Assembly: GCA_021613335.1 (NCBI GenBank)
Contig: JAJTWR010000281.1
Span: 841,001 to 905,000, forward strand
Length of the DNA: 64,000 nt
Reading direction: 5' to 3'
Source: Whitmania pigra
Taxonomy: Eukaryota; Annelida; Clitellata; Hirudinida; Haemopidae
Positions 17,504 to 29,816 of the stretch are shown one piece after another (the first letter of the stretch is position 1; every line of letters starts with the position of its first letter). The notes under the pieces were generated by a model. That model ran no database searches and had not been told where the DNA came from. It saw only the letters and a program-made list of their open reading frames with translations. A program made the translations under genes and the position numbers.

Positions 17504-19936
17504 TACCAAACCCATCGACATCATAATCATCCTCCTCCTCCTCATCACCATCTTATTCATTCTCATCATCTTTTCTGGAGTTACTAGAGAAATTATATCA
17601 GTTAAAAATGAGATTCTAAAAATGTTCTCAAAAGTCGAAGTTGAAAATCTGAGAATTTAAGTAGATTCCAATTGATCGACAACTCGAAAGTAAAATAAAT
17701 ACTTTTCAGTTAAAACTAGAAATTTTCTAGGGTATTGATGAAGACATTAAGTGATGAGAAAAGTTGATATTAATGTTCCATTTGAATAATTTTTATTTAT
17801 ATTTTTTCTTGAAGATCATCAACTTATCTGTAATTTGTTTTTAAATCTGACAGTTTCCCTCATTAATTTTATTATTTCAACATCAACAGACTTACCGATC
17901 TAAAAATAGAGTCATTTTAATTCTTTAGTTAATGAAAATATTACTAATAATTAAATATAAGCAACAGTAATAGTTAATATTTGTTTGTATTGTATTAATA
18001 TATTATATTTATAATCAAAAAATTTATAGGAGCAAGGGATAAATGTAATTCTTACATCTTTTTATAATTTTTAATTCATGCACATGCCTATACGTACACT
18101 TATATTTACACCTGCAAGGTAATGACTTCAATTTCTCCATTATATAACAACGTAATGTTTGTTGAATATTTGATTCAACTGACACGTAGGTAAAGATTTT
18201 GATTTATTAATTGTTTGATTTTGTTGCCTGATTTCTCAGCATTAAAATAAATTGGAAGTGCAGAAAGGTCATTTTTTAAAAGTTACAAATGGAATTCTTA
18301 CGTTTCATCGCTTTGCATTTGCTACTTTTTAAACTGTTCAGTTGCCAATTGAGCTATGTATGTTTATTGAACTAAAAGCTGCCTGTTGAACTAAAATTAT
18401 AATTAATGTTATTGATAATAATAATTATATTAGCCATAAAAATTGAATTAATAGTAAATAGTAACATTAATAAAGAATATTACTAAGATCATCTTTCTGA
18501 GGGTTTTTATTGCATCACGGTCAATCCAAAGTGGAGACAAAATTTAAAATATCTTTTTTTCTTCTTTATCAAAATGTTACGTTTCCATGTTTCATTTCAA
18601 ATGTCCTATGCATATTAAAAAGTTAAATTGATAAAACTTAATTAACCGGAAGAGCATTGAACTTGAAGAAAACTTTGAAAAACTTTAAAAAAGTTTTTTT
18701 CCTAAAAGTGTGTGGTGGGTTCCACTTTAAAAGATTTTTCGATTTTTTAAGAACATTTGCAACACATTGTCAAAGACCTTGGTTTGAAATTTTAATGACT
18801 CCATGAATATCACCCCCGCTTTTAAACGATTTTCGTGTCCGGCATCATAATCATAATCAAAATCTGCTTCACGGTCGTCATCGTCCATCTTCTCGGTCCA
18901 TTTATTAACGATTAAACAATGACGTCACATCCTGTGCCGCCATCTCGAGGAGTGTCAAGTGTGATGAATCATCAACTCACAGATGTCTCTTCAACCCGGA
19001 AAAAACATGTACGATAAATGCCGAACGGCAAAATAATGATATTTTTTCAGAAAATTTTCAAAAATTTTAAAATTCTCTTGGGACATTTATAAAAAAAGCT
19101 TGAGATTTTGACAAAGAAATAAAAAGAAGGATATTTAGAATTTTTTTTAGGACTTTTGTGTTAGACTCAACTTTAAAGAAAAGCGATAGTCTGTTTTATT
19201 TCGAAACCAACTTAATTAATAAAAACTAAGACTTCGCAAGCACAGTCAACACAAGCTATCTTAAGGAATTCATCTTTGAATTTCTCGAGCAAAGCATCAA
19301 CTAACACACTCGCTAGAACAATTTATTTTTATTTATTTATTTGATTACAGTCCGTTGCATAACTGAGATGATTTGGACTTCTCGCTAGAACAACGAAAAC
19401 AACTTCTTTTACACGAAACACGTCCGAGGAAATATTAATCATGTTAGTGCACGTCAGAACAGTAGTTATTGTGATTATGAATATGACGTTCGTCCATTTA
19501 TATGTAATTTAAAATTCCAGGCAAAATTAATTTCTAAGGTTTGCAACAGAGAATTCTTGTTTTGTTTTTTTTTTTGTCAAAACGCATGAAGTATATTTTT
19601 AATCTATAGACTACATTCCTACTTCCTATTCATTGAAATGTCAATTTATTCCGTAATGTAATTTAAACATTATTCACAGAGAGCGATTTGATTTTCTGTC
19701 CGTTCCAAGGTTAAATCAAAGTAATTGAAGAAAAATATTTAAAATTAGTTGAACAATTGCAGCCCATTAACAATTCTTCTGTTTCAGCTAATTGTTTACA
19801 ACTCTGAAAAATGTTTGTGCTTTTCCTTTTATCACTTTTTTCAAGTTTTGATGATGATCTTTTAGGAAAAATATTCACTTCCATGACAACGACTCTTTAT
19901 TAAAAATTAAATAAACAAATTAAGTTTAAAGTATAA
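17504..19936. other. AT-rich intergenic sequence with a possible promoter or first exon near 18.9 kb
   Basis: Mostly AT-rich without recognisable genes. A GC-richer island at 18830-18970 holds a perfect CRE palindrome TGACGTCA (18920-18927) and, on the minus strand, the YY1-like ATGGCGGC (18943-18936). Just downstream on the minus strand is a 53-codon ORF (18888-18727) with a very acidic start. Confidence 0.4.
18727..18888 (-). CDS. Small acidic ORF downstream of CRE/YY1-like sites, uncertain
   Basis: A 53-residue ORF beginning MDDDDREADFDYDYDAGHEN and ending in a lysine- and phenylalanine-rich stretch. It lies 30-60 bases downstream, on the minus strand, of ATGGCGGC and TGACGTCA motifs. No family is recognised. 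It could be the first coding exon of an unplaced minus-strand gene, or a chance ORF over GAT/GAC repeats. Confidence 0.2.
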   Translation of the reverse strand: MDDDDREADFDYDYDAGHENRLKAGVIFMESLKFQTKVFDNVLQMFLKNRKIF

Positions 19937-20210
<274 letters not shown>

Positions 20211-20883
20211 TCGGCGGGAGTAACTATGACTCTCTTGAGGTAGTAGCTTTCTCTGGCTGTGCCATCAGCTACGCCGCGCGTCCCCAGGTGGCGGATAGGG
20301 GTAACGACCTTATGCAGAGGTTAGCTGCGAAATAAGCGGTGCACGTTACTATGTGCTATACCGGCGAATCAGCAGCCGTGGACCATTTGGCCTTCTGAGG
20401 TCGGGGTATTTTGCCATACCCTGTAACCGCTAAGCGCTCATTTTACGGAGGTTTTTTGAGCAGGTGGGACCTTTCTCGTCGAAAGATGGGAGCGCGTGTA
20501 CGATACTACATTTGAACTGTACGATTGTTATCGTAGCGATCAGTTGTAATTGGGTTACGTATCGTCTGGTTGTAATGGCCAGATACACTAACCGCCCTGG
20601 ATGCGGTCCCATGATATGAGACGCTAGAACCGGTCACAAAATTCCCAGGGAGGGTGAAACTCCCCCCTGTAAGACATAGTCTGGGTGTGCACCGGAACTT
20701 GTATAATGATTTGAACTAGACCACTGGTCCTGGATGGGTGAAATCCCCTTCTGTAAGACGTACGTCAGGTGTGGTCAATGAACAATGGTCTCGAGGGATA
20801 AAATCCAAAAGATGACGCTTGTGTTGGGGGCGCCCAGACGCGCGCTTCGCGCGCTTGGTGTTCGCTCGCTTCGCTCGACTCAC
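20211..20883 (+). mobile_element. GC-rich 673-bp element with a 28S rRNA/R2-site head, inserted in a (TAA)n tract
   Basis: The block starts TCGGCGGGAGTAACTATGAC and continues TCTCTTGAGGTAG. This is the conserved 28S rRNA segment directly upstream of the R2 retrotransposon target (normally ...CTCTTAAGG/TAGCC), with one change. The sequence then departs from 28S into structured GC-rich sequence. GTAGCT (from 20242) and AGCTAC (from 20266) can pair around an inner TGGC-TGT-GCCA stem. Two copies of a GGGTGAAA-CCCC-CTGTAAGAC unit lie near 20650-20690 and 20735-20770. The 3' end has palindromes (GCGCGCTTCGCGCGC, then GCTCGCTTCGCTCG) and runs into AAT repeats. There is no long ORF, so it is non-autonomous. 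It may be a SINE or short internally deleted R2-type element; some R2 RNAs keep 28S bases because of their 5' self-cleaving ribozyme. Insertion in TAA repeats recalls the Dong elements of the R4 clade. Confidence 0.65.
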
Positions 20884-20896
20884 AATAATAATAATA

Positions 20897-20925
<29 letters not shown>

Positions 20926-20927
<2 letters not shown>

Positions 20928-23900
20928 CAAAAACAACATTTTCCAGGAGTTGTGCAGGATTTCATCTTTCAAATTACTTTTTTAATTAAAAATTAAAAAT
21001 TCAGATTAATTAATTTGGGCGACAAGATTTGAGTTTTTCAGTTAGAATTACCAAACTAAACCAACATCTTTTGTAAAATATTTTAAAACATTTTGAACAA
21101 TTTTGAGAAAAATTTTTTTTTTAACATAAAAAATTCGCAACTTCTGCGAAGCAAAATTTGGTTCCAGTTCCAATCCATAAAATTTCTTTTTGAAAAATGT
21201 TTGGAAAACTAACCTCCAGTGATGTCTGTTTCTATGGAAATCCGTCGTGAGATCACGTGGGCGGAAGAAGAAGTACAGCCTGGGACAGAGTTCATTCCAC
21301 GTAATCCGGAGATTATTCGGGAAAGTTGCTCATCTTTTATTTATAATAATAATAATAAATAATAATAATAATAACATAATATAATTAATATATTACATTA
21401 TTAATGAGGTTATCTTAAACTGAATTAAACATAATAAAATTGTTAATATATTACATTACTAATGCGCATAATAATAAGCCTGGCCTCGTTAGGGTCCAAA
21501 CAAATTACCAGGCACCATCCAACCAACCAACCAACCAACCAACCAACCAACCAACCAGCCAACCGACCGGCTGACCCACCTGCCATCCAAATAATATTTT
21601 ATTAAATCAATCGACCCACCAATGTCAAATGTCAAAGATTTATTCCAAGTAGTCGTAAATTTGGCTAAAAAAAGTATTTGTTTGTTTTTAATTAGGAGTT
21701 TTTTTGTGAAGCGACAAGAATGAATTACTGAGGAAATTAGCTGGAGGTTATGAAAGTAGATCTAGAACATTTTGGCATGGGGGTCCACACACTGGGGAGG
21801 GGGCACAGTTACTAAAGTTTTCGTCGTAGTGGTAAATTATTCGAATAATTTAAAACAATTTTAAATTAAAATGTATTTTTTAAATTAATGTTTTTTTATT
21901 AATAATAGATTTAATTAAGTTTTTTCCTGACTCCATCCCCCTTAAATTCTACCATGGTGGGGATTCATCATGGTGTCAAAATCATTTCGTCATTATCGTA
22001 ATCATCATCACCATCACCATCACCGTCATCGTCATCGCCATCGTCATCGTCATCGTCATCATCATCATCATCGTCGTCACCATCCTCATCATCACCATCA
22101 TCGTCATCAAAACAGTCATCATAATTGTCATCCTCATAATCATCGTCATCATGGCCATCACTGATCAGAATAATTGTGACATTCAGATCTCTTATTAACT
22201 TTTTATTTTTAATGTAATATAGTATTTTATTTAATTGTCTTTATAATTAATTTTCTGAGCTTATTAACTAATTTAATTAGTTATGAATATATTGATAAAA
22301 TTTGATATAAGTTTATAAAACTAAAAACTATTTTTAAAACTAAAAGAATTTTTAAGCATGGGACTTCGCTTTTATTCGGTTTTATTCGAGTACGTATGTA
22401 ATCAGAAATAATTTTCTTCCGAATGTTTCGCAACCAAAAGATCGGGGTATTTGGAAATTTTTCGAAGAAAAGTTAAAAAATTAACTAGAAGCGTTCGACC
22501 GCCTTAGGTAAAATGAGATAGAGATCTATTTCTCTTTTGAGCTGGATAACTTCGTTTGTTGCCTCATCTTCAGATAACTCAAGATGTTGAAGACTTTTCT
22601 TACACCATAAAATTTGTTTACATTTATTACCAATGACCTACTTTGATTTAGTAAAGCAAGTCCAAAGGAGATGAGCGAGGGATGCTGTGAGAAGCAAAAA
22701 GGAAGTAAACGGAAGTGAAGCAAACAAACTTATTTGGAACTAAAGAACTTTATTCTGCGTCTATGGAACATAAACGTAAATTAGAATTATTAAGAAATTT
22801 TTTATTAGCAAAATTTTTTTTTTTGGAAAAGCGAATTTCCGAAAAAAATTCCAAACAATCGGTTTTATTCGAGTTCGGAAATAATTTTGTTCCGAACTTT
22901 CGTAAACCGATTTTTGGAGTACGTACTGAAGTGAAGGGAAGAAAGTCCCAAGCTTATTCTTAATTGAAATTATTACAATTACGTTCGATAAATGTAAATG
23001 ACAAATACGTTTTAAATATTTGAAAAACAATTAAAAATTAATATCTAATTCTTGCAAACGTTTCACATTCATTTTAAATATTTATCTGAGTTGGTGCTAA
23101 AAACTTTTGAATTTCAGTTGCTTTTCGTTGTCCTTGTAATTTTTTTATTAATTAGAAGATTTTGTCCAACTGAATTGATTAATTAGTTAGTTATGTTAAT
23201 TAAACAGGATTTGCTTAAACATATAAAAAAACATTTTCTGAATTTAAAACTGTTAAAAATTGTATTCTAATCAGTGTCTTGGATGCCCCAGCATGAAGAC
23301 CGAGATAATTAAGAAAAATTATATTATATTAATTATTATTTATTGTTTGTAATAACTATTATACGAGATGAACTTTTGAAAATTACCTTTATTGAAATCA
23401 AAATATCGCACAATAATTTCACAAATTTATTTTATCTTAGCCTTATTTTAGACTAAAGATTTTTTTTGTCATTAACGTAATGTAGTAAAAATAAATGTTA
23501 ATGGATAACAAAAATCTAACCAAAGTTAATTATGATTGAAATATAATTTATAGAAATAATAATGAATAGACCATAAATCAAAAGCAGTAATTGAGCAACA
23601 ACATACGGAGAGTAATTTAGGCAAGCATAACTCTTTGTTGAGTTATGCAAAGCAATCTGCATCTAATAAATCAAGTTTGGAAACTATTGTCTATCGTCGT
23701 CATCGTCATCACATTCATCGCCATCGTCGGCATCATCACTTAGGTAAACTATTTACAAGATTAAATATTTTTTTAGGAGTCGACCATAAGATGAAATAAT
23801 TTTTTAGGGGTTCACCTCTGGATAATTTTTAGGAGTCGACCATAAGAAATCTACCGTTTTAACAAAAACCCGAAATGGATTTTATTTCCATAGAAGGTAT

Positions 23901-24511
23901 CATTAATAAAAATTAATTATTTAAATTACAAAAAATTATGGTAAATTAAATATTTTTAAAGAAATGTAATGAAAATGTTTGCAAATTTTAATTAACAAGG
24001 TTTGTGCTTTGAATTTATGTTTTCTCATTCCTTGAGTTTCAGTTTCGATTTAAAAAAGTTCAATTCACAAAATTTGTTTAACAAAGATTTTTAAAATAAA
24101 ATGGTTTTAAAGCGATTGTTTGACCCACTTTCTTTTAAACAAATTAGGATTTAATTTTTTCTGATGTAATAATATCCGTATATGTTACAAACTTTATTGC
24201 ATAATTTGAAAACAATTGATTCGAAATTCATGTCGGACAAAATATGAAGAATTATTATTATCATTCAATACAATAATGTTTATAAAACTATTCGATCATC
24301 TCCAATTTTTAACAGTTGTCTTACTTTTTGTTTAATTAGAAATATGTGATTTTAGAATTTCTATTTAAAAACATTATTTAACCATTATTTATGAAAAATC
24401 ATTTTTCAAACAAAAAATAAACAAAAAAATATTTATTCTTAAAAAATTAAAATTTTATTAAATTTTCAGCAGTCTCAAAATATCATATCATGCAGATATT
24501 GCATATCATAA
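20926..24511. other. Intergenic region with simple repeats and foldback sequence
   Basis: The region holds a short AAT tract at 21343-21375, a CCAA tract at about 21517-21557, a CAT/CGT triplet tract at 21995-22160 and (TCATCG) triplets near 23695-23745. A related pair lies at 22375-22440 and 22858-22935: both contain TCGGTTTTATTCGAGT followed by ATAATTTTxTTCCGAA, with nearby inverted matches (ACGTAC, TTCGGAA), suggesting a foldback element. Around 21215-21330 a GC-richer patch contains CACGTGGGCGGAAG. No gene was recognised. Confidence 0.45.
21995..22160. repeat. CAT/CGT triplet microsatellite
   Basis: Degenerate CATCAC/CATCGT triplets. One frame reads as polyhistidine, which is a by-product of the repeat and not a gene. 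Confidence 0.9.
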
Positions 24512-25613
24512 GTTTAGAACAGGGATGTCCAACCCGCGGCCAGAATCCGGCCCATCATAAGTCTCTATTCGGCCCGCGAAGCTTTTCTGATTTTGTAAAA
24601 AGTGTTTATATTTAAATAAAAATTATAATAATTTAAAATTATTTTGTTTAAATATTTTCAGTTTTTGATTTGTGCTTTCCATGCTTGTGCTGCTAAATTA
24701 GTGCGCTTTAACTTTAAACGTAGACATTGTAATGGCGGCACAGGAAGTTTAAATCATTTTCTGGAGGAAGTGGGCTCAGATGTGGTTTACTTCTGCCAAG
24801 TACGCTGGTTTAGCAAGTCATCGACATAATTCAGATTCTGGAGTCTATGTGATGAAATGAAGACATTCATGACAAACAAAGAAAGAATGTATGTTTCCTG
24901 GATGATGATCCATGGATTACGACTTGGCGTTTCTAGTCGACATAATAAAATTCAAGGCCGAGTTGAACGTCAGACTTCAAGGAAAGGGCCAGCTGGTTCA
25001 CAAGTTGCATAAACATGTTATGACGCTTATTCAGAAGTTGAAGCTAATTCAGTCACAGTTGGTTCTGAAAAAGGTTGTACATTGCCCTTCCCTTTCGATG
25101 AGGCCTACAACACGAGAATTACTCTGAATTAGATAAAAACTTGCTAATGATTTCGACGGACTACTGACAAATACTAGTTGGAACTCATTTACATTCGGAA
25201 TGACAATGACTTAAAAACAGCTTTCGCTGAGCATGATCTGCTGAACTTTTGTATCCACCATGTGTCATCAGAGAAGTACACCAATCTCTCAAACGTCGCC
25301 TGAAGCATCTACTGTTACGAAAAACTTTTTTCTAAGATGAAAATTACGAAATCGAAGTTAAGCTCTCTGCTTACAGACGAACATCATGCACATTGCGACT
25401 TCTGCTGTTGATGCAAACAGAAGCAGTGGCAGATTGTACTTATTAAACTGATCATAAACCTAGGCTTATAAGATTCTTTTAGCTTAAATGTAGCATATAT
25501 TTGGTGTTTTATTAATTTTTTTGGTTGTGAAATTGCTAATCTGGCCCGCGACTTGTCTAAAAGTTGTACACTTGGCCCTTCTGTCAAAAATGTTGGACAC
25601 CCCTGGTTTAGAG
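24512..25613. mobile_element. Decayed hAT DNA transposon copy with TIRs and 8-bp target duplication
   Basis: The element spans 24520-25605. The inverted ends are CAGGGATGTCCAAC on the left and, reverse complemented, CAGGGGTGTCCAAC on the right. The flanking 8-bp duplications are GTTTAGAA (24512-24519) and GTTTAGAG (25606-25613), one mismatch. Between them the plus strand holds hAT-transposase-like pieces in shifting frames. The length is about 1.1 kb, much shorter than a complete element, so this is an internally deleted fossil. Confidence 0.88.
24760..25130 (+). pseudogene. hAT transposase remnant (GTF2IRD2/ZBED-like)
   Basis: Plus-strand pieces in different frames include FLEEVGSDVVYFCQVRWFS, DLAFLVDIIKFKAELNVRLQ and VHKLHKHVMTLIQKLKL. 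These match the middle of hAT transposases of the type domesticated as GTF2IRD2 or ZBED genes in vertebrates, as I remember them. Frameshifts and stops make it non-functional. It lies wholly inside the TIR-bounded copy. Confidence 0.85.
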
Positions 25614-26120
25614 CGTAAAAATTGAATCTCTAAACAAACCATGTAAACAATGTAAGGACATAGATCAAGACTTGTATTATTTCTTTTCATAATTTCAATA
25701 TTTAAACCTGAGTGAAAATCTTGATGAAACCATTGGAATCATTATGAAACAGAATTGTTTTGGATGTTTTACATTTGTTTGGTTAATTGCTTTCTTTACA
25801 CCAAGAAAGATGCCAGGCCCAGAAATGGAACAGTAACTCACAGATCCTGAAAGCATTTGCTGTGCCAACAGAATTCATCATAAATAAATTAGAGAGAAGA
25901 CTACTTAGAAAATTGAGTCTGAAATGTTTTTTTCTGTCCAGCACAAATGGGATCTTTATGAAATATTTAATAGGGCATGATATGATGTTCATTATGATGT
26001 AGACATTTCGGACAAAAAAGAACAGAAATATCTGCGTCCAACTTCTTAAACTTTATTAAAAAGTAACACCTAATCTGCCATGAAATGCTAAAGAAGTTAT
26101 ATTTAAAATTGTTTTTATTT
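25614..26120. other. Short intergenic stretch
   Basis: A plus-strand piece at 25795-26030 looks coding-like (for example KCFFLSSTNGIFMKYL) but no family is recognised and the frame breaks. Otherwise AT-rich. Confidence 0.3.
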
Positions 26121-26405
<285 letters not shown>

Positions 26406-27065
26406 AAGAGGACTCTTTATTATATCTCTCTATTACTCTAATACACTTTATTATAAGTTTTCAAAAGACAGTATCAAAATCAACATTTTGTGATAGGATT
26501 GTCAAGTTTTGGCTTTAATTGTTATTTGAGTCCAATATTATTTTTTAAATTACTCTTTCAACCTTGAAATAATATTTTGATATTTTGCTTTTGATTTTTA
26601 ATATTTGAAATACGTTGAAATTGCATTAGTCATAGTTTAATTAATAAAATCAACTAATACGATAATTGATTAAATAAAAAAAAAATAGGGGTGGCGATGT
26701 CAGACTAAAAATTACAAATATTCTTTTGGATGACATCTAAGAAAATAAACAGATTCAAAACGACAGGTTCTAACAAACGTGAAAAGGAAGAAATGGAAAT
26801 TCTATTAACTTCTAAATTCGTTAAAAAATGGAACATCCATTCTCCTTCGGAGTGGAAAACATTTGATTTTAACAATTTCGACTGTAAAAGTCTAAAAGCT
26901 AAGTACAAAATGATATTAATATTAATAATGGCAGTAATAAAAAAATAAAATAATTTTTTTTCGGTTTATGAGTTTATTATTTATTTATAATCTAACAAGC
27001 AAGCCGTTATATACACAGAAAAAACAAAAAGCGAAAGCACTAAATAAATTCAAATAAACCCAAAG
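26406..27065. other. AT-rich sequence between two (TAA)n tracts
   Basis: No recognisable gene. A 72-codon ORF at 26730-26948 is lysine-rich and of low complexity, probably chance. The right end (26960-27065) may be the 3' region of a retroelement leading into the hairpin at 27066. Confidence 0.3.
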
Positions 27066-27116
27066 GGCCAGCCTTAAGGAAGCACACGCTTCCGCTGTCG
27101 GACTGACCCTGAAATA
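27066..27116 (+). repeat. Probable retroelement 3' end with hairpin, followed by TAA repeats
   Basis: The stretch holds GGAAGC-ACAC-GCTTCC, a perfect 6-bp stem, followed by GGACTGACCCTGAAATATTA and then TAA triplets. A short 3' hairpin next to a simple-repeat tail is common in LINEs of the CR1/L2/RTE type. A related core occurs at 4650-4680. Confidence 0.45.
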
Positions 27117-27380
<264 letters not shown>

Positions 27381-29816
27381 GAGCAGTTGAAAAGTTGCGT
27401 GACCAAACGTGACCGCATCAAGAGTCGTAATCTAAAATCGAGCGCCTTTCGTGCGCTCATTCGACAACGACGAATTGTGGAAGAAATATTCAACAAAAGA
27501 TGGTTTGAACATGTAGTTATTTTTTTTTTATAAATTTTAGTTTATAGATAATATGGTGCTGTCGCATAATATTATCATTAAATAAATAATCATCGAACGT
27601 ATGTGATTATGATGCTATGATGACAATGCAGTTTATGAATTATGCGGTGAATAATTCAATGTAAAAGAAAAACATGTATTTGTTTTAGTTTCCCAGTAAA
27701 GTGGAAACCATGCTGAAACTGATCCTAAAACTCAATTTTGCTACAATAATGACTTGTTACGACAAATTCATCGCAATTCTATTGATCTGCGCGAGTCGAC
27801 GTTAATTTTATTTAAAGTTGCACAAATTCTCGTTAACGAGATAACACAGGAAATTCTGAAAATATCTAGGTTAATTATTGAATAAATGTCTTATGTTTGT
27901 TTAACAAATATTTATAATTTATCTTAACATAAAGTATTTTTAAAATTGTCCACCATACTTTGTTATCAAAATTTGTGATTCATTAAAATTTTTTCCCTTA
28001 AAATTGTAATTGCAAGCACACCAACAACGCATTAGAATTCCATTTAATGCTTGGAATTCACTAACAAATGGTAACAATGAATAGTATAATGATAACAATT
28101 TTTAATGGTTAATTTTAATTTATTAATGATAACATATTTTAGTGATGCCTGCTTGAAAATATTTTTGCCGTGTTTTGTTTGAGATTTGAAGTTCTAATAA
28201 TTGAATGGCGTGATCCCTTGTTGACGTTGATTAGTCTCTGGCGAATCATAAAAGTTTGAGAGATAAATTTGGCAGTCAAATTTTAGTGTCTTTTAATTTT
28301 GGTTTAAAATAGTATGGAAGCAGATCTTCAAAGTAAAGATGTTTGCAATTTGTAAAAAGAAAAGTCATGCATCACATTAATTTCAAGTTTAATTTTATCA
28401 CAAAATTTGACATGTTTACTGGAAACACTTTAATCCGACAACAGGTTACAAAAATAAAATTTCTGCAAAATTAAACAGAGTACATAATATTTAAGATATT
28501 TGCACTTCTTTCTTAAAGTTCATTCTAAAATTAAAATACATTTAAAATTATAACTCTGTAATCGCAAACGCTTGTGGTGCTTTACAAATAAACATATTAT
28601 TATTATTAAATAAACAAACACTAAACTTAAATATTGAACAATATTTTTTTGCTTTTAAGGTTTCAATGCAAATTTTTGAAGTAAAACGATTTGAAAAATT
28701 CATGGACGTGCCTAATAAATGTGACATTAAATGCTTCATCCTTCTCTATGTGTCAGTTTGAAATGCTCACAGGCCGTTTCTAGATGTGTGTTCAAAAAAC
28801 GACTTATTTTTGTTTTTTAAATGTTCCACTTAATTACGAGATATTCAATTATTATTTTCAGTTCAGAAGCTAACAAAGGTGTTAAACATGTTTTCATACT
28901 TTGCTTGAAAGTTAAGATTTGTTTCGTGCAGATTTTTATTCAGATTTCAACATTAATTCAGAAAACGAAACATCATTGCCGTTGTTGACAATCGATTACG
29001 TGACAAAGTGCCGAGCAATCCAGTAGCCGTGTTTCCAAGTGAAAGCCAAAATACGTGATTAGCTGATAAATATAAATAAATATAAAGCTGATTATGGTTT
29101 TTCGAAGCTTGCGGAAGTCCATAGGGGATGAAATCCATAAAATGAGTCATTACAGGAATTGTTTGTTCTAGAGATCATTCACACTCATTCATCTCTCCAT
29201 TGTTCACTCGTCCATCCATCCATGCATCATCATCTGTAGTCATCGAATTTCTAATTTCCAGGAATATTCAGAGTGTTTAACAAGATGATTAAGCCATCGA
29301 TGGAGTTGGTGACGAAGATATCAATGACATTGATAACGATAACATCGAATCCTAAAAGATAAATAATTGACTTCATTTAGAATGGAAGACCACATTGAAG
29401 TAAATCATATTGGGAAAATTTTATTACATCTTTGCTCACATTTTTATGGTAATTGTGGAAAATATCTGAAAAATTACTCGCAAAACAAAAAAAGTTATAT
29501 CATTCGTTTGAGACAAGCTTCTGTCGCAAACACATCCGCGCAGAAGTTTTTATTTTGCTAAGCACAATATGCACAATATGCACAATAATTTTCTTAAACT
29601 CCACATAATATTGTACAGCCTAATAAACACGGACTGTCAAGTATGATACTGAGCAGACAAAATTATACATTATACCACCTTGCACAACATTCTAGCCGCT
29701 GTATTTCATATGCACTTTCGCTTTCGCGTGTTGCAAAACATGCATTCAAACATGTACTCAATGCAAGACAAAAAAATTACTACTACTTTGCAAAGGTTCA
29801 AAGTTGAATGCCAAAG
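27381..29816. other. Intergenic region downstream of the first GPCR
   Basis: At 27381-27530 the plus strand is open and arginine/lysine-rich (KSCVTKRDRIKSRNLKSSAF), without a recognised family. The remainder is AT-rich with no supported feature. About 29200-29240 has TCCA/ATC triplets. Confidence 0.3.

Noticed and set aside
21970..22164. Histidine-rich 64-codon ORF
   Set aside because: By-product of CAT/CGT triplets; no flanking coding signal.
22715..22963. 82-codon plus-strand ORF, lysine-rich
   Set aside because: It overlaps a duplicated, partly inverted repeat (22375-22440 and 22858-22935); the composition is AT-driven and no family is recognised.
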